The notes: generated by a model not told the origin, from the letters alone. Positions 27,992 to 39,000 are shown, numbered from the stretch's first letter. The stretch is DNA of 64,000 nucleotides from Luteibacter flocculans (GCF_023612255.1 NZ_CP063231.1:2896001-2960000), one strand, 5' to 3'. A program made the numbers and translations.

Positions 27992-28750
27992 CTAGGGCGC
28001 GAACTGCTCGTCGAGAATGCGCTGCTGCAGGTTGTGTTCCGGATCGAACAGCAGGCGCACCGCATGCCGCCGCGACTGCTTGACCTCCACCGAGCGCACG
28101 TCGCGTACTTCGTGGAAATCGGCGGTGGCGCTGATCGGACGCTTGTTCGGATCTTTCGTATCGAAGCCCACGCGCGTCGCGTGCGGCAGGATCGCACCCC
28201 GCCAGCGACGCGGCCGGAAAGGGCTGATCGGCGTCAAGGCCAGCACGTTCGCGTCGAGCGGCAGGATCGGGCCATGCGCGGAAAGGTTGTACGCCGTGGA
28301 GCCCGCGGGCGTGGACACGAGAATCCCGTCGCAAACCAGCTCGTCCAGCTTCACCTCGCCGTTCAGGCTGACGCGCAGATGCGCCGCCTGGTTGCTCTGT
28401 CGCAACAGCGCCACTTCGTTGAAGGCGAGCGCGCGGTGCTCCACGCCATCGCAGCACGTCGTGTGCATTTCCAACGGATGCAGCACCGCCGGATGCGCCT
28501 TCTCGATACGCTCGGGAAGGTGGTCGACGTCGTGATGGTTCATGAGGAAGCCGAGCCGGCCGAGCTTCATGCCGTAGAACGGCACGCCGAGGGTCCGATG
28601 GGCATGCAGCGTACGCAGCATGAAGCCGTCGCCACCGAGAGACACGATGATGTCGGCATCGCCAGGCCCCACCCCCCGATAGCGCTTGACGAGGGTGGCG
28701 CGGGCCCGCTGGGCCACATCGGTTTCGCTGGCAACGAAGGCTAGGCGCAT
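27992..28750 (-). CDS. nadK: NAD kinase
   Basis: The 252-residue cytoplasmic enzyme phosphorylates NAD+ to NADP+. The signature GGDG is in DIIVSLGGDGFMLRTLH (about residues 34-50). The second conserved block is ALAFNEVALLRQSN, which supplies the NE pair, and the glycine-rich VCDGILVSTPAGSTAYNLSAHGPIL block follows. The block that usually reads GVNxGxxGF is here YGMKLGRLGFLM. The start MRLAFVAS at 28750 is preferred over the extension from 28774. The product is short but normal for this branch. Confidence 0.92.
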   Translation of the reverse strand: MRLAFVASETDVAQRARATLVKRYRGVGPGDADIIVSLGGDGFMLRTLHAHRTLGVPFYGMKLGRLGFLMNHHDVDHLPERIEKAHPAVLHPLEMHTTCCDGVEHRALAFNEVALLRQSNQAAHLRVSLNGEVKLDELVCDGILVSTPAGSTAYNLSAHGPILPLDANVLALTPISPFRPRRWRGAILPHATRVGFDTKDPNKRPISATADFHEVRDVRSVEVKQSRRHAVRLLFDPEHNLQQRILDEQFAP

Positions 28751-28794
28751 TGAGGAGTGGGCATCCGGAACCAACCCGGAGCTTAGTGCCTAAC

Positions 28795-29003
28795 GCCGTG
28801 CAGCGGATAGAGCTAGGGCATCTGCCTCACCGCTACACCGCTCCGTTGGCTTATCGCCACTAGAGTGGCTCCCACCAGCACGCGCCGCTACCGCGGCGCT
28901 TGGGACCTTCGGGTGGGAGCCGCCCTGGCGGCGATGGGAACCTTGCCTCGCCGCTACACCGCTTCGTTGGCGTCTCGCCGCCGTGGCGGCTCCCACAGGG
29001 TTG
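28795..29003. repeat. REP-type palindrome cluster
   Basis: This gap contains a CACCGCTACACCGCT...CGTTGGCTTATCGCC segment, a GTGGGAGCCGCCCTGGCGGCGATG element, and CGCCGCCGTGGCGGCTCCCAC at the right end. These are the same building blocks as in the other clusters. The elements lie between nadK and the glutamate dehydrogenase, all on the minus strand; they may act on the transcript of the large gene. Confidence 0.8.
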
Positions 29004-29004
29004 C

Positions 29005-32000
29005 TTACACCGGGATCTGCGCGAGCTGGGCCAGGCGACGGACGGCGACCGAGGCGATCGGATAGTCCGCGTTCTGGGTGAGGATTTCCGCCAGCATGGC
29101 GCGGGTGTACTTGAGCGTGGCGTCGTCGCGCTCAAGCCAGGCCTTGACCGGGCTGACATCCGTGCGATCGCCGGCCACGCTGAGCACCTGCAACGCCAGC
29201 GCACGATGCTGGGCATTGAGTTCGTCGAGCAACGACCCGCGCGCCTGTGCATGCCACGCGCCTTCGACGGGCAAGGCTTCGATCTGCCCGCGCAGCCAGT
29301 CGAGATCCAACGCCTCGGCCAGTTCGTAGAACACGGTGGCGACCATGGCGACGCCCTTGCCGCTCTGCTTGGACACTTCGACCATGTCCAGCGCCGAGCG
29401 CAGCACCGGAATGCGCGCCAGGCGCACAGCCAGCGCGTTCGGCACGCCCAGGCCTTCCCACTTCTCCTGGCTGGCGGCGAAGTCGCCACGACCCGTATCC
29501 GTGAGCGCATCCGGCAGTGCCTTGCGCAGCACGGTGACCTCGCTGGCATAACGGTCGACGTTCGCCGCGATGTCCAGCGAGCCGCCCGGACGGTTGAGCA
29601 ACCAGCGGGTGAGATGGCGCAGCAGCGACCAGATCTGCAGGATCGCGTCGATCTGCGTGTCCTCCGCCACCTGGCCGTCCAGCGCCTCGATCTCAGCCCA
29701 CAGGTCGCGGGCGTCGAGGATCTCGCGCGCCGCGGTATACGCCTTGGCAATGGAGGCAGGACCGTGGCCGGTATCCTCCTGCATGCGCATCATGAAGGTG
29801 GCGCCCATGCGATTGATCGTCGAGTTGGTCACCGCCGTGGCGATGATTTCGCGCTTCAGGCGATGGCGCTGCATGTGCTCGGCATACTTCTCGTGCAGCG
29901 GCACGGGGAAGTAGCGCACCAGTTCGCGCGACAGGTACGGATCTTCCGGCACGTCCGATTCGAGCAACTGCTGGAACAGGCGGATCTTGTCGTAGGACAG
30001 CAGCACCGACAGCTCGGGACGGGTCATGCCCTGCCCGCGCTGTTTGCGTTCGGCCAGTTCGGCGGAGGTGGGCAACGATTCCACCTGGCGATCGAGCAGG
30101 CCCTCGGCTTCAAGCGTGCTGATGAAGTGAGCCATCGAACCGAGGCGACGCACCGACTGGTGCTCCATCATCGTGATGGCCTGGTTCTGGCGATAGTTGT
30201 CCCACAGCACGAGGCGCGCGACTTCGTCGGTCATCTCGGCAAGCTGCCGGTTGCGACCCTCGAAGCTGAGCTCGCCACGCTGCACGGCGTCGTTGAGCAG
30301 GATCTTGATGTTCACCTCGTGGTCGGAGGTGTCCACGCCTGCGGAGTTGTCGATGAAGTCGGTATTGAGCAGCACGCCGGCCTGCGCGGCCTCGATGCGA
30401 CCCTTCTGGGTCATGCCGAGGTTGCCGCCCTCGCCCACCACCTTGCAGCGCAGCTCGTTGCCATTGACACGCAGCGCGTTGTTGGCGCGATCGCCCACGT
30501 CGGCATGCGTTTCGCTGGTGGCCTTCACGTAGGTACCGATGCCGCCGTTCCAGAGCAGATCGACCGGTGCCTTGAGGATCGCGGAGAGCAGATCGGACGG
30601 CGCCATATGCGTGACCTCGGCACGGATGCCGAGCGCGGTGCGGATTTCGGGCGACACCGGGATCGACTTGGCGCTGCGCGGATACACGCCGCCACCGGCG
30701 GAGATCAGCGACTTGTCGTAGTCGTCCCACGACGAACGCGGCAGCGCGAACATGCGCTGGCGTTCCGCGAACGACTTCGCGGCGTCCGGGTTCGGATCGA
30801 GGAAGATGTGGCGGTGATCGAACGCAGCCAGGAGGCGAATATGCTCGGAGAGCAGCATGCCGTTGCCGAACACGTCACCCGACATGTCGCCCACGCCGAC
30901 CACGGTGAAATCCTGGGTCTGGCAATCGCGACCCAGCGCGCGGAAGTGCCGCTTGACCGACTCCCACGCACCCTTGGCCGTGATGCCCATGCCCTTGTGG
31001 TCGTAGCCGTTGGAACCGCCCGAGGCGAAGGCGTCGTCCAGCCAGAAGCCATGCTCGGTCGAAATGGCGTTGGCGATGTCGGAGAACGTGGCCGTGCCCT
31101 TATCGGCCGCCACCACGAGGTACGGATCGTCCTGGTCGTGGCGCACCACGTCGTGCGGCGGCACGACCTTGCCCTCGACGAGGTTGTCGGTGATGTCGAG
31201 CAGGCCGTTGATGAACATGCGATAGCAGGCGATGCCCTCGGCAAGCTGCGCGTCGCGATCGCCACCGACCGGCGGACGCTTCACGAAGAAGCCGCCCTTG
31301 GAGCCGACCGGCACGATCACCGTGTTCTTCACCATCTGCGCCTTCACCAGGCCCAGCACTTCGGTGCGGAAATCTTCGCGGCGATCGGACCAGCGCAGGC
31401 CACCACGCGCGACCGAGCCGAAGCGCAGGTGGATACCTTCCACGCGCGGCGCGTACACGAAGATCTCGCGGAACGGCACCGGCTTGGCGAGGTCGGGCAC
31501 GCGGTGCGAATCGAACTTGAAGCTGATGTACGGGCGGAATGTACCGTCCCAGGCCTGGAAGTAGCTCGTGCGGAGCGTGGCATGCACCAGCGCGATGAAG
31601 CTGCGCAGGATTCGGTCTTCGTCGAGGCTTGAGACGTTATCCAGCAGTGCGTTGATCGCCTCTTCCACCGCGGCGACCTGTTCCTCGCGCGGGCGGCTGA
31701 GCGCAGCGACGAGGTTGCCGATGAGGCCCGGATGCGCGGCCAGCGTCTCCGTGTCCATCAGCGTGTGCATCTCGTGCGAGAGCAGGCTTTCGGCGCGTGC
31801 GCGTTCGTCGCCGTCGAGGCTCTCGCGGCGGGGATCGAAGCGCGCGTTGAACAACTCGATGATGAGGCCGGCGATCGCCGGGTAATGATTGAGCGCGTCT
31901 TCCATGTACGCCTGGGAGAACGCCACGCCCGTCTGCAACAGGTACTTGCAGTAGCTGCGCAGCACGGCGACCTGGCGCCAGCCGAGCTTCGCGCCGAGCA

Positions 32001-33924
32001 CGAGGCGATTGAAACCGTCGTTCTCCGCATTGCCACGCCAGATCTGCTCGAACGCATCTTCGAAGAGCGAACCGACCTGCTCCACCTCGAAGGCGAGGCG
32101 ACCGACCGGCTGCACTTCGAAATCCTGCACGAACAGCGAACCATCGCCGATCTTCACCTCGTACATGTGCTCGGTGAGCACGCGCAGACCAAGGTTTTCA
32201 AGCTGCGGAAGGACTTCCGACAGCGCGATGTCCGAGCCCGAGCGGTAGACCTTGAAGCGGAGTTCTTCCGGCCGGTGCGGCGGATGGTAGAACGACATGC
32301 TGATGGCATCGGGACCGTCGAGGCCCGCGAGCGCGCGCACGTCCGCGGCGGCTACCTGCGGCGAGACTTCGTCCACGTAGCCGGCCGGCAGTGCCTTGCC
32401 ATAACGGTTGGCGAGAATGATGCCCTGCTGTTCGCCGGCCACTTCGATGAGGCGATCGCGCAGGTCGTCGTACCAGTTGCGTGCAATGGCGACGATCTGG
32501 CTTTCGATGGCCGCCGCGTCGTAGACCGGGTGATCGCCGATGCGCGGGCGCACCACCACATGCAGACGCACCAGGGCGGCCTCGCCCATCAGCACGGCGG
32601 AATCCACGTGCTCGCCGTGGAAGGCCTCGCGCAGCACGCTTTCCACGCGCTCGCGCACATTGGTGTTGAAACGATCGCGCGGAATGTAGACCAGGCAGGA
32701 GAAGAACCGGCCGTAACTGTCACGACGGATGAACAGACGCGTGCGCGTGCGCTGGGCCAGTTCAAGCAGGCCCGTCGCCAGGACGGAGAGTTCATCGGTG
32801 CTGCACTGGAACAGCTCTTCGCGCGGCAGCGTGTCGAGGATGTGGCGTAGCGCCTTGCCCGAGTGCGAGTCGCGCTTGAGCCCCGAGCGGGTCATCACGG
32901 CTTCGCACTTTTCGCGCACGAGCGGCACGTGCTGCGGATGCGCCATGTACGCATTGGAGGAGAACAGGCCAAGGAAGCGCTGCTCGGCGACAGGACGGCC
33001 GTTACCGTCGAACTTGAGAACGCCCACGTAATCCATGTAGCCCGCGCGGTGGATCGGCGAACGGGCATTGGTCTTGGTCAGGATGATGGCGTCGGTGGAA
33101 CCCGAGCGCGGCAGTTCGCTTGCCACCAGCGTGCGCAGCGAGCGCGGCGCCAGCGAGCGCTCTGCCGTACGCAGGATGCCCAGGCCCGAGCCTTCCACGG
33201 TCTTCAGCACCTGGTCGCCCGCGTCGGCCGCCACTTCGTATTCGCGGTAACCCATGAAGGTGAAATGGTCGTCGGCCACCCAGCGCAGGAACTCGCTGGC
33301 TTCGCGCACTTCCTCCGCGGTATACGGCAGCGAGCGCTTGCCGAGGTCGCCCGCCACGTCGAGCATCTTGTCGCGCATGGCGCGCCAGTCGGTAACGGCT
33401 TCGCGAACGTCCGCCAAGGCCGTTTCCACATTGGCCTTGAGCGTGTCGAGCTCGGTGTCGTCGAGGCGGTCGATCTCGAAGCGCATGATCGATTCGGTCG
33501 CCGAACCAGAGCCCATGGACTCGAGCACACCGGTCGCCGAACGCAGCACCGGCACCACCGGATGGATGGTGGCGTGGATGTCCGCATGAGCGGCCGCGAC
33601 CATGGAGACGGTATCGACGAGGAAGGGCATGTCGTCGGTAACGACTTCCACCACGGCACGCGACCCGGACACGCCGGGGTTGTAGACGCGGACCTTCGCC
33701 TTGCCGGGGACCCGCTCGCGAGCGAAGGCCAGCAGGTCGGCGATCAGCGCGGCCCAGCGGTCCGGCGCATGCAGGGCATGGTCGGCGGGCGCGATCCGCT
33801 CGAAGAAGGCCTGGATAAAAAAGTGCGCCTCATTGAGGCGCTCCGCGGGGTAATCCAGCTTTTTCAGTTCATCGAAGACAACGGCCTGGAAAGAGCCGTT
33901 TTCGGCAGAGCGAATCGCATTCAT
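29005..33924 (-). CDS. gdhB: NAD-specific glutamate dehydrogenase, large (180 kDa, GDH2-like) type
   Basis: The 1639-residue enzyme oxidatively deaminates glutamate to 2-oxoglutarate using NAD+. Long N-terminal regulatory domains come first (for example MPFLVDTVSMVAAAHADIHATIHPV). The catalytic core begins with GIHLRFGSVARGGLRWSDRREDFRTEVLGLVKAQMVKN, then VPVGSKGGFFVKRPP with its catalytic Lys. The NAD domain contains TFSDIANAISTEHGFWLDDAFASGGSNGYDHKGMGIT and VGVGDMSGDVFGNGML. A helical C-terminal region follows. Size and motif order match the large GDHs of Pseudomonas and Xanthomonas. It is monocistronic, with 268 bp of mostly plain intergenic DNA upstream. Confidence 0.94.
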   Translation of the reverse strand: MNAIRSAENGSFQAVVFDELKKLDYPAERLNEAHFFIQAFFERIAPADHALHAPDRWAALIADLLAFARERVPGKAKVRVYNPGVSGSRAVVEVVTDDMPFLVDTVSMVAAAHADIHATIHPVVPVLRSATGVLESMGSGSATESIMRFEIDRLDDTELDTLKANVETALADVREAVTDWRAMRDKMLDVAGDLGKRSLPYTAEEVREASEFLRWVADDHFTFMGYREYEVAADAGDQVLKTVEGSGLGILRTAERSLAPRSLRTLVASELPRSGSTDAIILTKTNARSPIHRAGYMDYVGVLKFDGNGRPVAEQRFLGLFSSNAYMAHPQHVPLVREKCEAVMTRSGLKRDSHSGKALRHILDTLPREELFQCSTDELSVLATGLLELAQRTRTRLFIRRDSYGRFFSCLVYIPRDRFNTNVRERVESVLREAFHGEHVDSAVLMGEAALVRLHVVVRPRIGDHPVYDAAAIESQIVAIARNWYDDLRDRLIEVAGEQQGIILANRYGKALPAGYVDEVSPQVAAADVRALAGLDGPDAISMSFYHPPHRPEELRFKVYRSGSDIALSEVLPQLENLGLRVLTEHMYEVKIGDGSLFVQDFEVQPVGRLAFEVEQVGSLFEDAFEQIWRGNAENDGFNRLVLGAKLGWRQVAVLRSYCKYLLQTGVAFSQAYMEDALNHYPAIAGLIIELFNARFDPRRESLDGDERARAESLLSHEMHTLMDTETLAAHPGLIGNLVAALSRPREEQVAAVEEAINALLDNVSSLDEDRILRSFIALVHATLRTSYFQAWDGTFRPYISFKFDSHRVPDLAKPVPFREIFVYAPRVEGIHLRFGSVARGGLRWSDRREDFRTEVLGLVKAQMVKNTVIVPVGSKGGFFVKRPPVGGDRDAQLAEGIACYRMFINGLLDITDNLVEGKVVPPHDVVRHDQDDPYLVVAADKGTATFSDIANAISTEHGFWLDDAFASGGSNGYDHKGMGITAKGAWESVKRHFRALGRDCQTQDFTVVGVGDMSGDVFGNGMLLSEHIRLLAAFDHRHIFLDPNPDAAKSFAERQRMFALPRSSWDDYDKSLISAGGGVYPRSAKSIPVSPEIRTALGIRAEVTHMAPSDLLSAILKAPVDLLWNGGIGTYVKATSETHADVGDRANNALRVNGNELRCKVVGEGGNLGMTQKGRIEAAQAGVLLNTDFIDNSAGVDTSDHEVNIKILLNDAVQRGELSFEGRNRQLAEMTDEVARLVLWDNYRQNQAITMMEHQSVRRLGSMAHFISTLEAEGLLDRQVESLPTSAELAERKQRGQGMTRPELSVLLSYDKIRLFQQLLESDVPEDPYLSRELVRYFPVPLHEKYAEHMQRHRLKREIIATAVTNSTINRMGATFMMRMQEDTGHGPASIAKAYTAAREILDARDLWAEIEALDGQVAEDTQIDAILQIWSLLRHLTRWLLNRPGGSLDIAANVDRYASEVTVLRKALPDALTDTGRGDFAASQEKWEGLGVPNALAVRLARIPVLRSALDMVEVSKQSGKGVAMVATVFYELAEALDLDWLRGQIEALPVEGAWHAQARGSLLDELNAQHRALALQVLSVAGDRTDVSPVKAWLERDDATLKYTRAMLAEILTQNADYPIASVAVRRLAQLAQIPV

Positions 33925-34134
33925 GGGCGGATATCGATGTGGGGGAGTCGGAAATCCGCGAAAGCATAGCTCCCTGCGACGTCATGTAGCCACACCGAGG
34001 CGTGCTTACGGTACGGGAATTTTCACTGCGTCGCCGCATCCGCGCTCGTGCGTTTCGATCGAGCGGCGCGCCGTGCGCGAGTCGTCGCGATGGATGCATC
34101 GCAACAATTCGCACGCGAATGTCTCAAGGCACCG

Positions 34135-34180
34135 TTGACGCTGGTCCGGGGGAGATTCTAAACTGGACGGTATAGTCCAG
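34135..34180 (+). promoter_or_regulatory. Promoter and inverted-repeat operator of the TetR-RND operon
   Basis: TTGACG at 34135-34140 and TCTAAA at 34157-34162 are a plausible -35/-10 pair with a 16-bp spacer. Immediately downstream CTGGAC-6-GTCCAG (34163-34180) is a perfect inverted repeat, ending 12 bp before the TetR start. Its position at the expected transcription start fits TetR autorepression; binding is inferred. Confidence 0.65.
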
Positions 34181-34192
34181 CAGGGAAATCCC

Positions 34193-34849
34193 ATGGCGAC
34201 CCTGGATACCCGCCCCGTATCAGACCATCAGCAGCGGGTGCTCCAGGCGGCATGTGCGTTGTTCCTGCGTGACGGTTACCGCGTCAGCATGGGGGCGGTG
34301 GCACGCGAGGCAGGCGTGTCCAAGCAAACCGTGTATGCGCACTTCGACAATAAGGACACCCTGTTCCACGCCGCCGTCGAACAACTCGTCTTGCCTCTCC
34401 ACGCCAGCCTGACCCCGGAGAGCCGCGACCTGCCCTCGACGCTGCATGCCCTGGCCCGGGCGCATCAGACCTACGTGATGGACCACGAGAACGTGGCCCT
34501 GGGCCGCATGCTGATCGCGGAAGCCCCCCGCTTTCCGGCGGCGGCAAGGACCTTCTTCCGGATCGCGATCGATACGGTCGCGACCCGGTTGTCGCGTTGT
34601 ATGGCGGAGGCCATGGAGCACGGCAGGATGCGCAGGGAAGACCCGGACGTCGCTGCGGAACTGTTCCTGTCCATGCTGCATGGGCTGGAAGGGGACCGTC
34701 GCCTCTTTGGCATGCGCGCAAGAGGCCAGAAGGCGCAGGACGGCTGGGCGAGGCACGCGGTAACAGTATTTATGCATGCGTACGACATCTTGCCGGATGA
34801 ACCGGCGCGAACGAACAAGAAACCTGGAAAAGGAACGGAGTTCTCATGA
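34193..34849 (+). CDS. TetR family transcriptional regulator of the efflux operon
   Basis: The 218-residue DNA-binding repressor has the TetR helix-turn-helix LQAACALFLRDGYRVSMGAVAREAGVSKQTVYAHFDNKDTLFHAAVE (about residues 16-62). The C-terminal ligand domain resembles AcrR-type regulators with a TetR_C-like LHALARAHQTYVMDHENVALGRMLIAEAPRFPAAA segment. Its stop overlaps the membrane-fusion gene by ATGA, so regulator and pump are one operon. It likely represses from the inverted repeat just upstream and is released by a pump substrate. Confidence 0.88.
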   Translation: MATLDTRPVSDHQQRVLQAACALFLRDGYRVSMGAVAREAGVSKQTVYAHFDNKDTLFHAAVEQLVLPLHASLTPESRDLPSTLHALARAHQTYVMDHENVALGRMLIAEAPRFPAAARTFFRIAIDTVATRLSRCMAEAMEHGRMRREDPDVAAELFLSMLHGLEGDRRLFGMRARGQKAQDGWARHAVTVFMHAYDILPDEPARTNKKPGKGTEFS

Positions 34850-36072
34850 ATCCCCTGCCCCTGCGCTCGTCCCTGCTGGCCCTCGGCCTCGCCGCGGCGC
34901 TTGCCGCCTGCCACAAGCAGGAAGCTCCTCAGCAGCCGCCCCCGCCGGAAGTCGGCACGATCACCGCCCAGCCGCAGGATGCCCCGCTGGTCCAGGATCA
35001 GGTCGGTCGTGTATCCGCGTTCCGCACCGCCGACGTGCGCGCGCGCGTACCCGGCATCCTGCTGCATCGTCTGTATGAGGAAGGCACGGACGTGAAGGCG
35101 GGGCAGAAGCTCTTCCAGATCGATCCGCAGCCCCTCAAGGCGGAACTGGACGCCCAGTTGGCCAACCTCGCCTCCGCCCGCGCCACGGCCGTGAACGCCA
35201 AGGCACAGGCCGATCGCAACCGCGGTCTCATCGGCAAGAACTACGTCTCGCGGCAGGATCTCGATACCGCCGAGGCCAACCAGCGCACGGCCGAAGCCGC
35301 CGTGAAGCAGGCCGAAGCCAACGTGCAGTCGGCCCGGATCAACCTGGGCTTCACCGACGTGGTCTCGCCGATCGACGGCCGCGCCGGCCAGCAGCAGGTC
35401 ACCGAGGGCGCGCTGGTCGGCCAGAACGAGACCACGCTCCTGACCCAGGTGGACCAGATCGACAAGGTCTACGTGAACTTCAGCGTGTCGGTCTCCGATC
35501 TGGATGCCATGCGCCGCGCCGCGGCCAACGGTGCCGCCACGCTGTCGCCCACCGACAAGGCCACCGTCCGCATCCAGTTGCCGGACGGCTCGGACTTCGG
35601 CGAGCAGGGCGTGCTCGACTTCTCCTCCGCCACGGTCAATCCGCAGACCGGCACGGTCAATCTGCGCGCGCAGCTCGCCAATCCGGACCTGCGCCTGCTC
35701 CCGGGCCAGTTCGTGACGGTCAAGGCCACGCTTGGCGACCTGCACAACGTGTTCCTGATTCCTCAGGCCGCGGTGCTGCGCGACGCCAACGACGCCTACG
35801 TGATGGTCGTCGGCGAAGGCCACGCCAAGGACCCGCAGACGGGCAAGGACACGACCGTGCCCTCGGCCGCCGTGCGTCGCCCGATCAAGGCCGAGCGCAT
35901 CAGCGGTTCCAACTGGGTGGTTACCGGCGGCTTGAAGCCGGGTGACCAGATCATCGTCCAGGGTCTGCCCAAGGCGAGGGAAAACGCGCCGGTGAAGGCA
36001 TCGCCCGCCCAGGCCGCTCCGGCTTCGGCTGCGAGTGCCCCCGGTGCGGCTGCCCCCGCCGGTCAGCAGTAA
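34846..36072 (+). CDS. RND efflux periplasmic adaptor (AcrA/MexA-like lipoprotein)
   Basis: The 408-residue protein has a lipoprotein signal peptide ending LAAALAAC. The lipoyl/barrel-sandwich hybrid starts at VSAFRTADVRARVPGILLHRLYEEGTDVKAGQKLFQIDPQPLKAELDAQLA, with an alpha-helical hairpin about 100-170 and a second lipoyl half FTDVVSPIDGRAGQQQVTEGALVGQNETTLLTQVDQIDKVYVNF. The barrel and membrane-proximal domains follow, with LPGQFVTVKATLG. The Ala/Pro-rich C-terminus is probably disordered. It links the inner-membrane pump to an outer-membrane channel not encoded here. Confidence 0.92.
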   Translation: MNPLPLRSSLLALGLAAALAACHKQEAPQQPPPPEVGTITAQPQDAPLVQDQVGRVSAFRTADVRARVPGILLHRLYEEGTDVKAGQKLFQIDPQPLKAELDAQLANLASARATAVNAKAQADRNRGLIGKNYVSRQDLDTAEANQRTAEAAVKQAEANVQSARINLGFTDVVSPIDGRAGQQQVTEGALVGQNETTLLTQVDQIDKVYVNFSVSVSDLDAMRRAAANGAATLSPTDKATVRIQLPDGSDFGEQGVLDFSSATVNPQTGTVNLRAQLANPDLRLLPGQFVTVKATLGDLHNVFLIPQAAVLRDANDAYVMVVGEGHAKDPQTGKDTTVPSAAVRRPIKAERISGSNWVVTGGLKPGDQIIVQGLPKARENAPVKASPAQAAPASAASAPGAAAPAGQQ

Positions 36073-36084
36073 GGGAGTTTCGTC

Positions 36085-39000
36085 ATGCCGAGTTTCTTCA
36101 TCGACCGCCCCATCTTCGCGTGGGTCGTGGCGATCCTGATCAGCCTGTGCGGCACGATCTCCCTGCTCAACATGGGTATCGAGTCGTATCCGAACATCGC
36201 TCCGCCGCAGGTCGTCGTCACGGCGACCTACCCGGGTGCGAGCGCGGATACCACCGAGAAGACCGTGACGCAGGTCATCGAGCAGCAGCTGACCGGTATC
36301 GATCACCTGCTCTACTTCAGCTCCGCGTCGAGCTCCAGCGGCACGGCCACCGTGACGCTGACCTTCGAGACCGGTACCGACCCTGACATTGCCCAGGTCC
36401 AGGTGCAGAACAAGGTGTCGCTCGCGACGCCCCGACTGCCGTCCGAGGTGACCCAGCAGGGCGTCGTGGTGGCCAAGTCCAACCCCGACTTCCTGATGTT
36501 CATTGCGCTCACCTCGTCCAATCCGGCGATCGACGGCAACCGCCTGACCGATATCGTGTCGTCGCAGGTGCTCGACCAGATCGCACGTATCCCGGGCGTG
36601 GGCAACACGCGTCAGCTCGGTTCCGAGTACGGCATGCGCGTCTGGTTGAACCCGGACAAGCTGCGCGGCTACGGCCTCTCGGCCACCGATCTGCGCAATG
36701 CGCTCAGCACGCAGAACGTGCAGTTCGCCGCAGGCTCCATCGGTACGGATCCCGCGGTCAACGGCCAGGGCTTCAGTGCGACGGTATCGGCCGAAGGCCG
36801 CTTCACTACGCCGAAAGAGTTCTCCGACATCATCCTGCGCGCCAACAACGACGGCACCGTGGTGCGCCTGAAGGACGTCGCGCGGGTGGAACTCGGCCCG
36901 CAGACCTACGGCTTCAACGCACAGTGGAACGGCACGGCTACCGGCTCCTTCGGCGTGCAGCTGCTGCCCGGTGCGAACGCGCTGGACGTGGCAAACGCGG
37001 TGCGCGCCAAGATGGCCGATCTCGCCCGCGGCTTCCCCGATGGCGTGACCTGGTTCGCACCGTACGACACGACCAAGTTCGTGACGATCTCGATCGAGGA
37101 AGTGGTGCATACCCTCGTCGAGGCGATCATCCTCGTGTTCCTCGTGATGCTGCTGTTCCTGCAGAACTTCCGCGCGACGATTATCCCGACCCTGGTCATC
37201 CCGGTGGCGTTGCTGGGTACCTTCCTGGGTCTGTCGCCGCTCGGTTTCACGATCAACCAGCTCACCCTGTTCGGCATGGTGCTCGCCATCGGCATCGTGG
37301 TCGACGACGCGATCGTCGTGATCGAGAACGTCGAACGCATCATGTCCGAGGAAGGACTGTCGCCGAAGGAAGCCACGCGCAAGGCAATGGGCCAGATCAC
37401 CGGCGCCGTCGTGGCGATCACGGTGGTGCTGGCGGCAGTGTTCGTGCCGTCCGCACTGCAGCCGGGTGCCTCGGGCATCATCTACAAACAGTTCGCGCTG
37501 ACGATCGCGGTGTCGATGGGCTTCTCGGCGTTCCTCGCGCTGTCGTTCACGCCGGCGTTGTGCGCCACGATCCTCAAGCACACCCACGACGAAAAGAAGA
37601 ACATCGTCTATCGCAAGTTCAACCAGGTCTTCGACTGGGTTCAGCACACCTACTCCGGCCACATCGGCGGTGCGGTGCGTCGTGCCCCGGTCTGGATGGT
37701 GGTGTTCGTGCTGATCGCGGTGCTTTGCGGCTTCCTGTTCACTCGCCTGCCGACCAGCTTCGTGCCGGACGAGGACCAGGGCTACGCGCTCGCCATCGTG
37801 CAGTTGCCGCCCGGCTCCAGCATCGCCCGTACCGAGAAGGTGATGGAGCAGCAGCGCGCGATCCTGCTGAAGGACCCCGCCGTCGACGGCGTCTTCCAGA
37901 TCTCCGGCTTCAGCTTCGTGGGCCAGGGCGAGAACGTCGGCATGAGCTTCATCCGCCTCAAGGACTGGGGCGACCGCGACATGACCGCTACCGAGTTCAT
38001 CCAGCAGGCGAACGGCAAGATGCAGGCCGTGCGCGACGCCACGATCTTCGTCGTCAACCTGCCGACGATTCGCGGTCTCTCGCAGTTCGGCGGTATCGAC
38101 ATGTACCTGCAGGCACGCGCCGGCCAGTCGCGCGATGAGCTGACCCAGGCCCGCAACATCCTGCTCGGCGCCGCCGCGCAGAACAAGGCACTGGTCGGCG
38201 TTCGCCCGAACACGCTCGAAGACGCGCCGCTGCTGCAGTTGCACGTCGATCGCACGCAGGCGCAGACGATGGGTCTGTCGGTCAGCGACATCTACACCGC
38301 GATCCAGCTCACGCTGGCACCGGTCTATGTCAATGACTTCTCCTACGGCGGCCGCGTGAAGCGCGTGATGCTGCAGGCCGACGCGCCCTATCGCATGGGC
38401 ACCGATGCCTTCCAGCACATCTTCACCCCGAGCACGCTCAGCACGGCATCGACGAACAGCAGCAGCACCTCATCGACCGTCGCCAGCGCTTCGACGGCCG
38501 TGGACAGCGCAATGATTCCGCTCTCCAGCGTCGTCAGCTCGAAGTGGTCGCTGGCCGCGCCGACGCTCAACCGCTACAACGGCTATTCGGCGGTGGAAAT
38601 CGTAGGCAACCAGGCGCCGGGTTACTCCACCGGCCAGGCCATGAACATCGTGGAGGGCATCGTCAACGACAAGCTGCCGAAGGGCTTCGGCTATGACTGG
38701 ACGGGCCAGTCGTACCAGGAAATCCTCTCGGGCAACTCGTCGACGCTGCTGCTCGCGCTGTCGGTGGTGATCGTGTTCCTCTGCCTTGCCGCCCTGTACG
38801 AGAGCTGGTCGATCCCGGTGTCCGTGTTGCTGGTGGTGCCGCTGGGCATCCTGGGCACCATCGTGTTCTCGATGCTGCGCGGGCTGCCGAACGACATCTA
38901 CTTCAAGATCGGCATGATCACGGTCATCGGCCTTGCGGCGAAGAACGCGATCCTGATCGTGGAGTTTGCGGTGGAGCAGCAGCAGGGTGGCAAGACCCTG

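Noticed and set aside
28900-31632. 910-residue open frame antisense to the glutamate dehydrogenase
   Set aside because: Composition is typical of antisense GC-rich frames (His, Arg, Val, Ala repeats) and part of it runs through a REP cluster. The sense gene carries clear catalytic motifs.
34471-38418. 1315-residue open frame antisense to the RND operon
   Set aside because: It covers three genes on the other strand that have complete family motifs. The predicted product is low-complexity His/Arg/Glu text.
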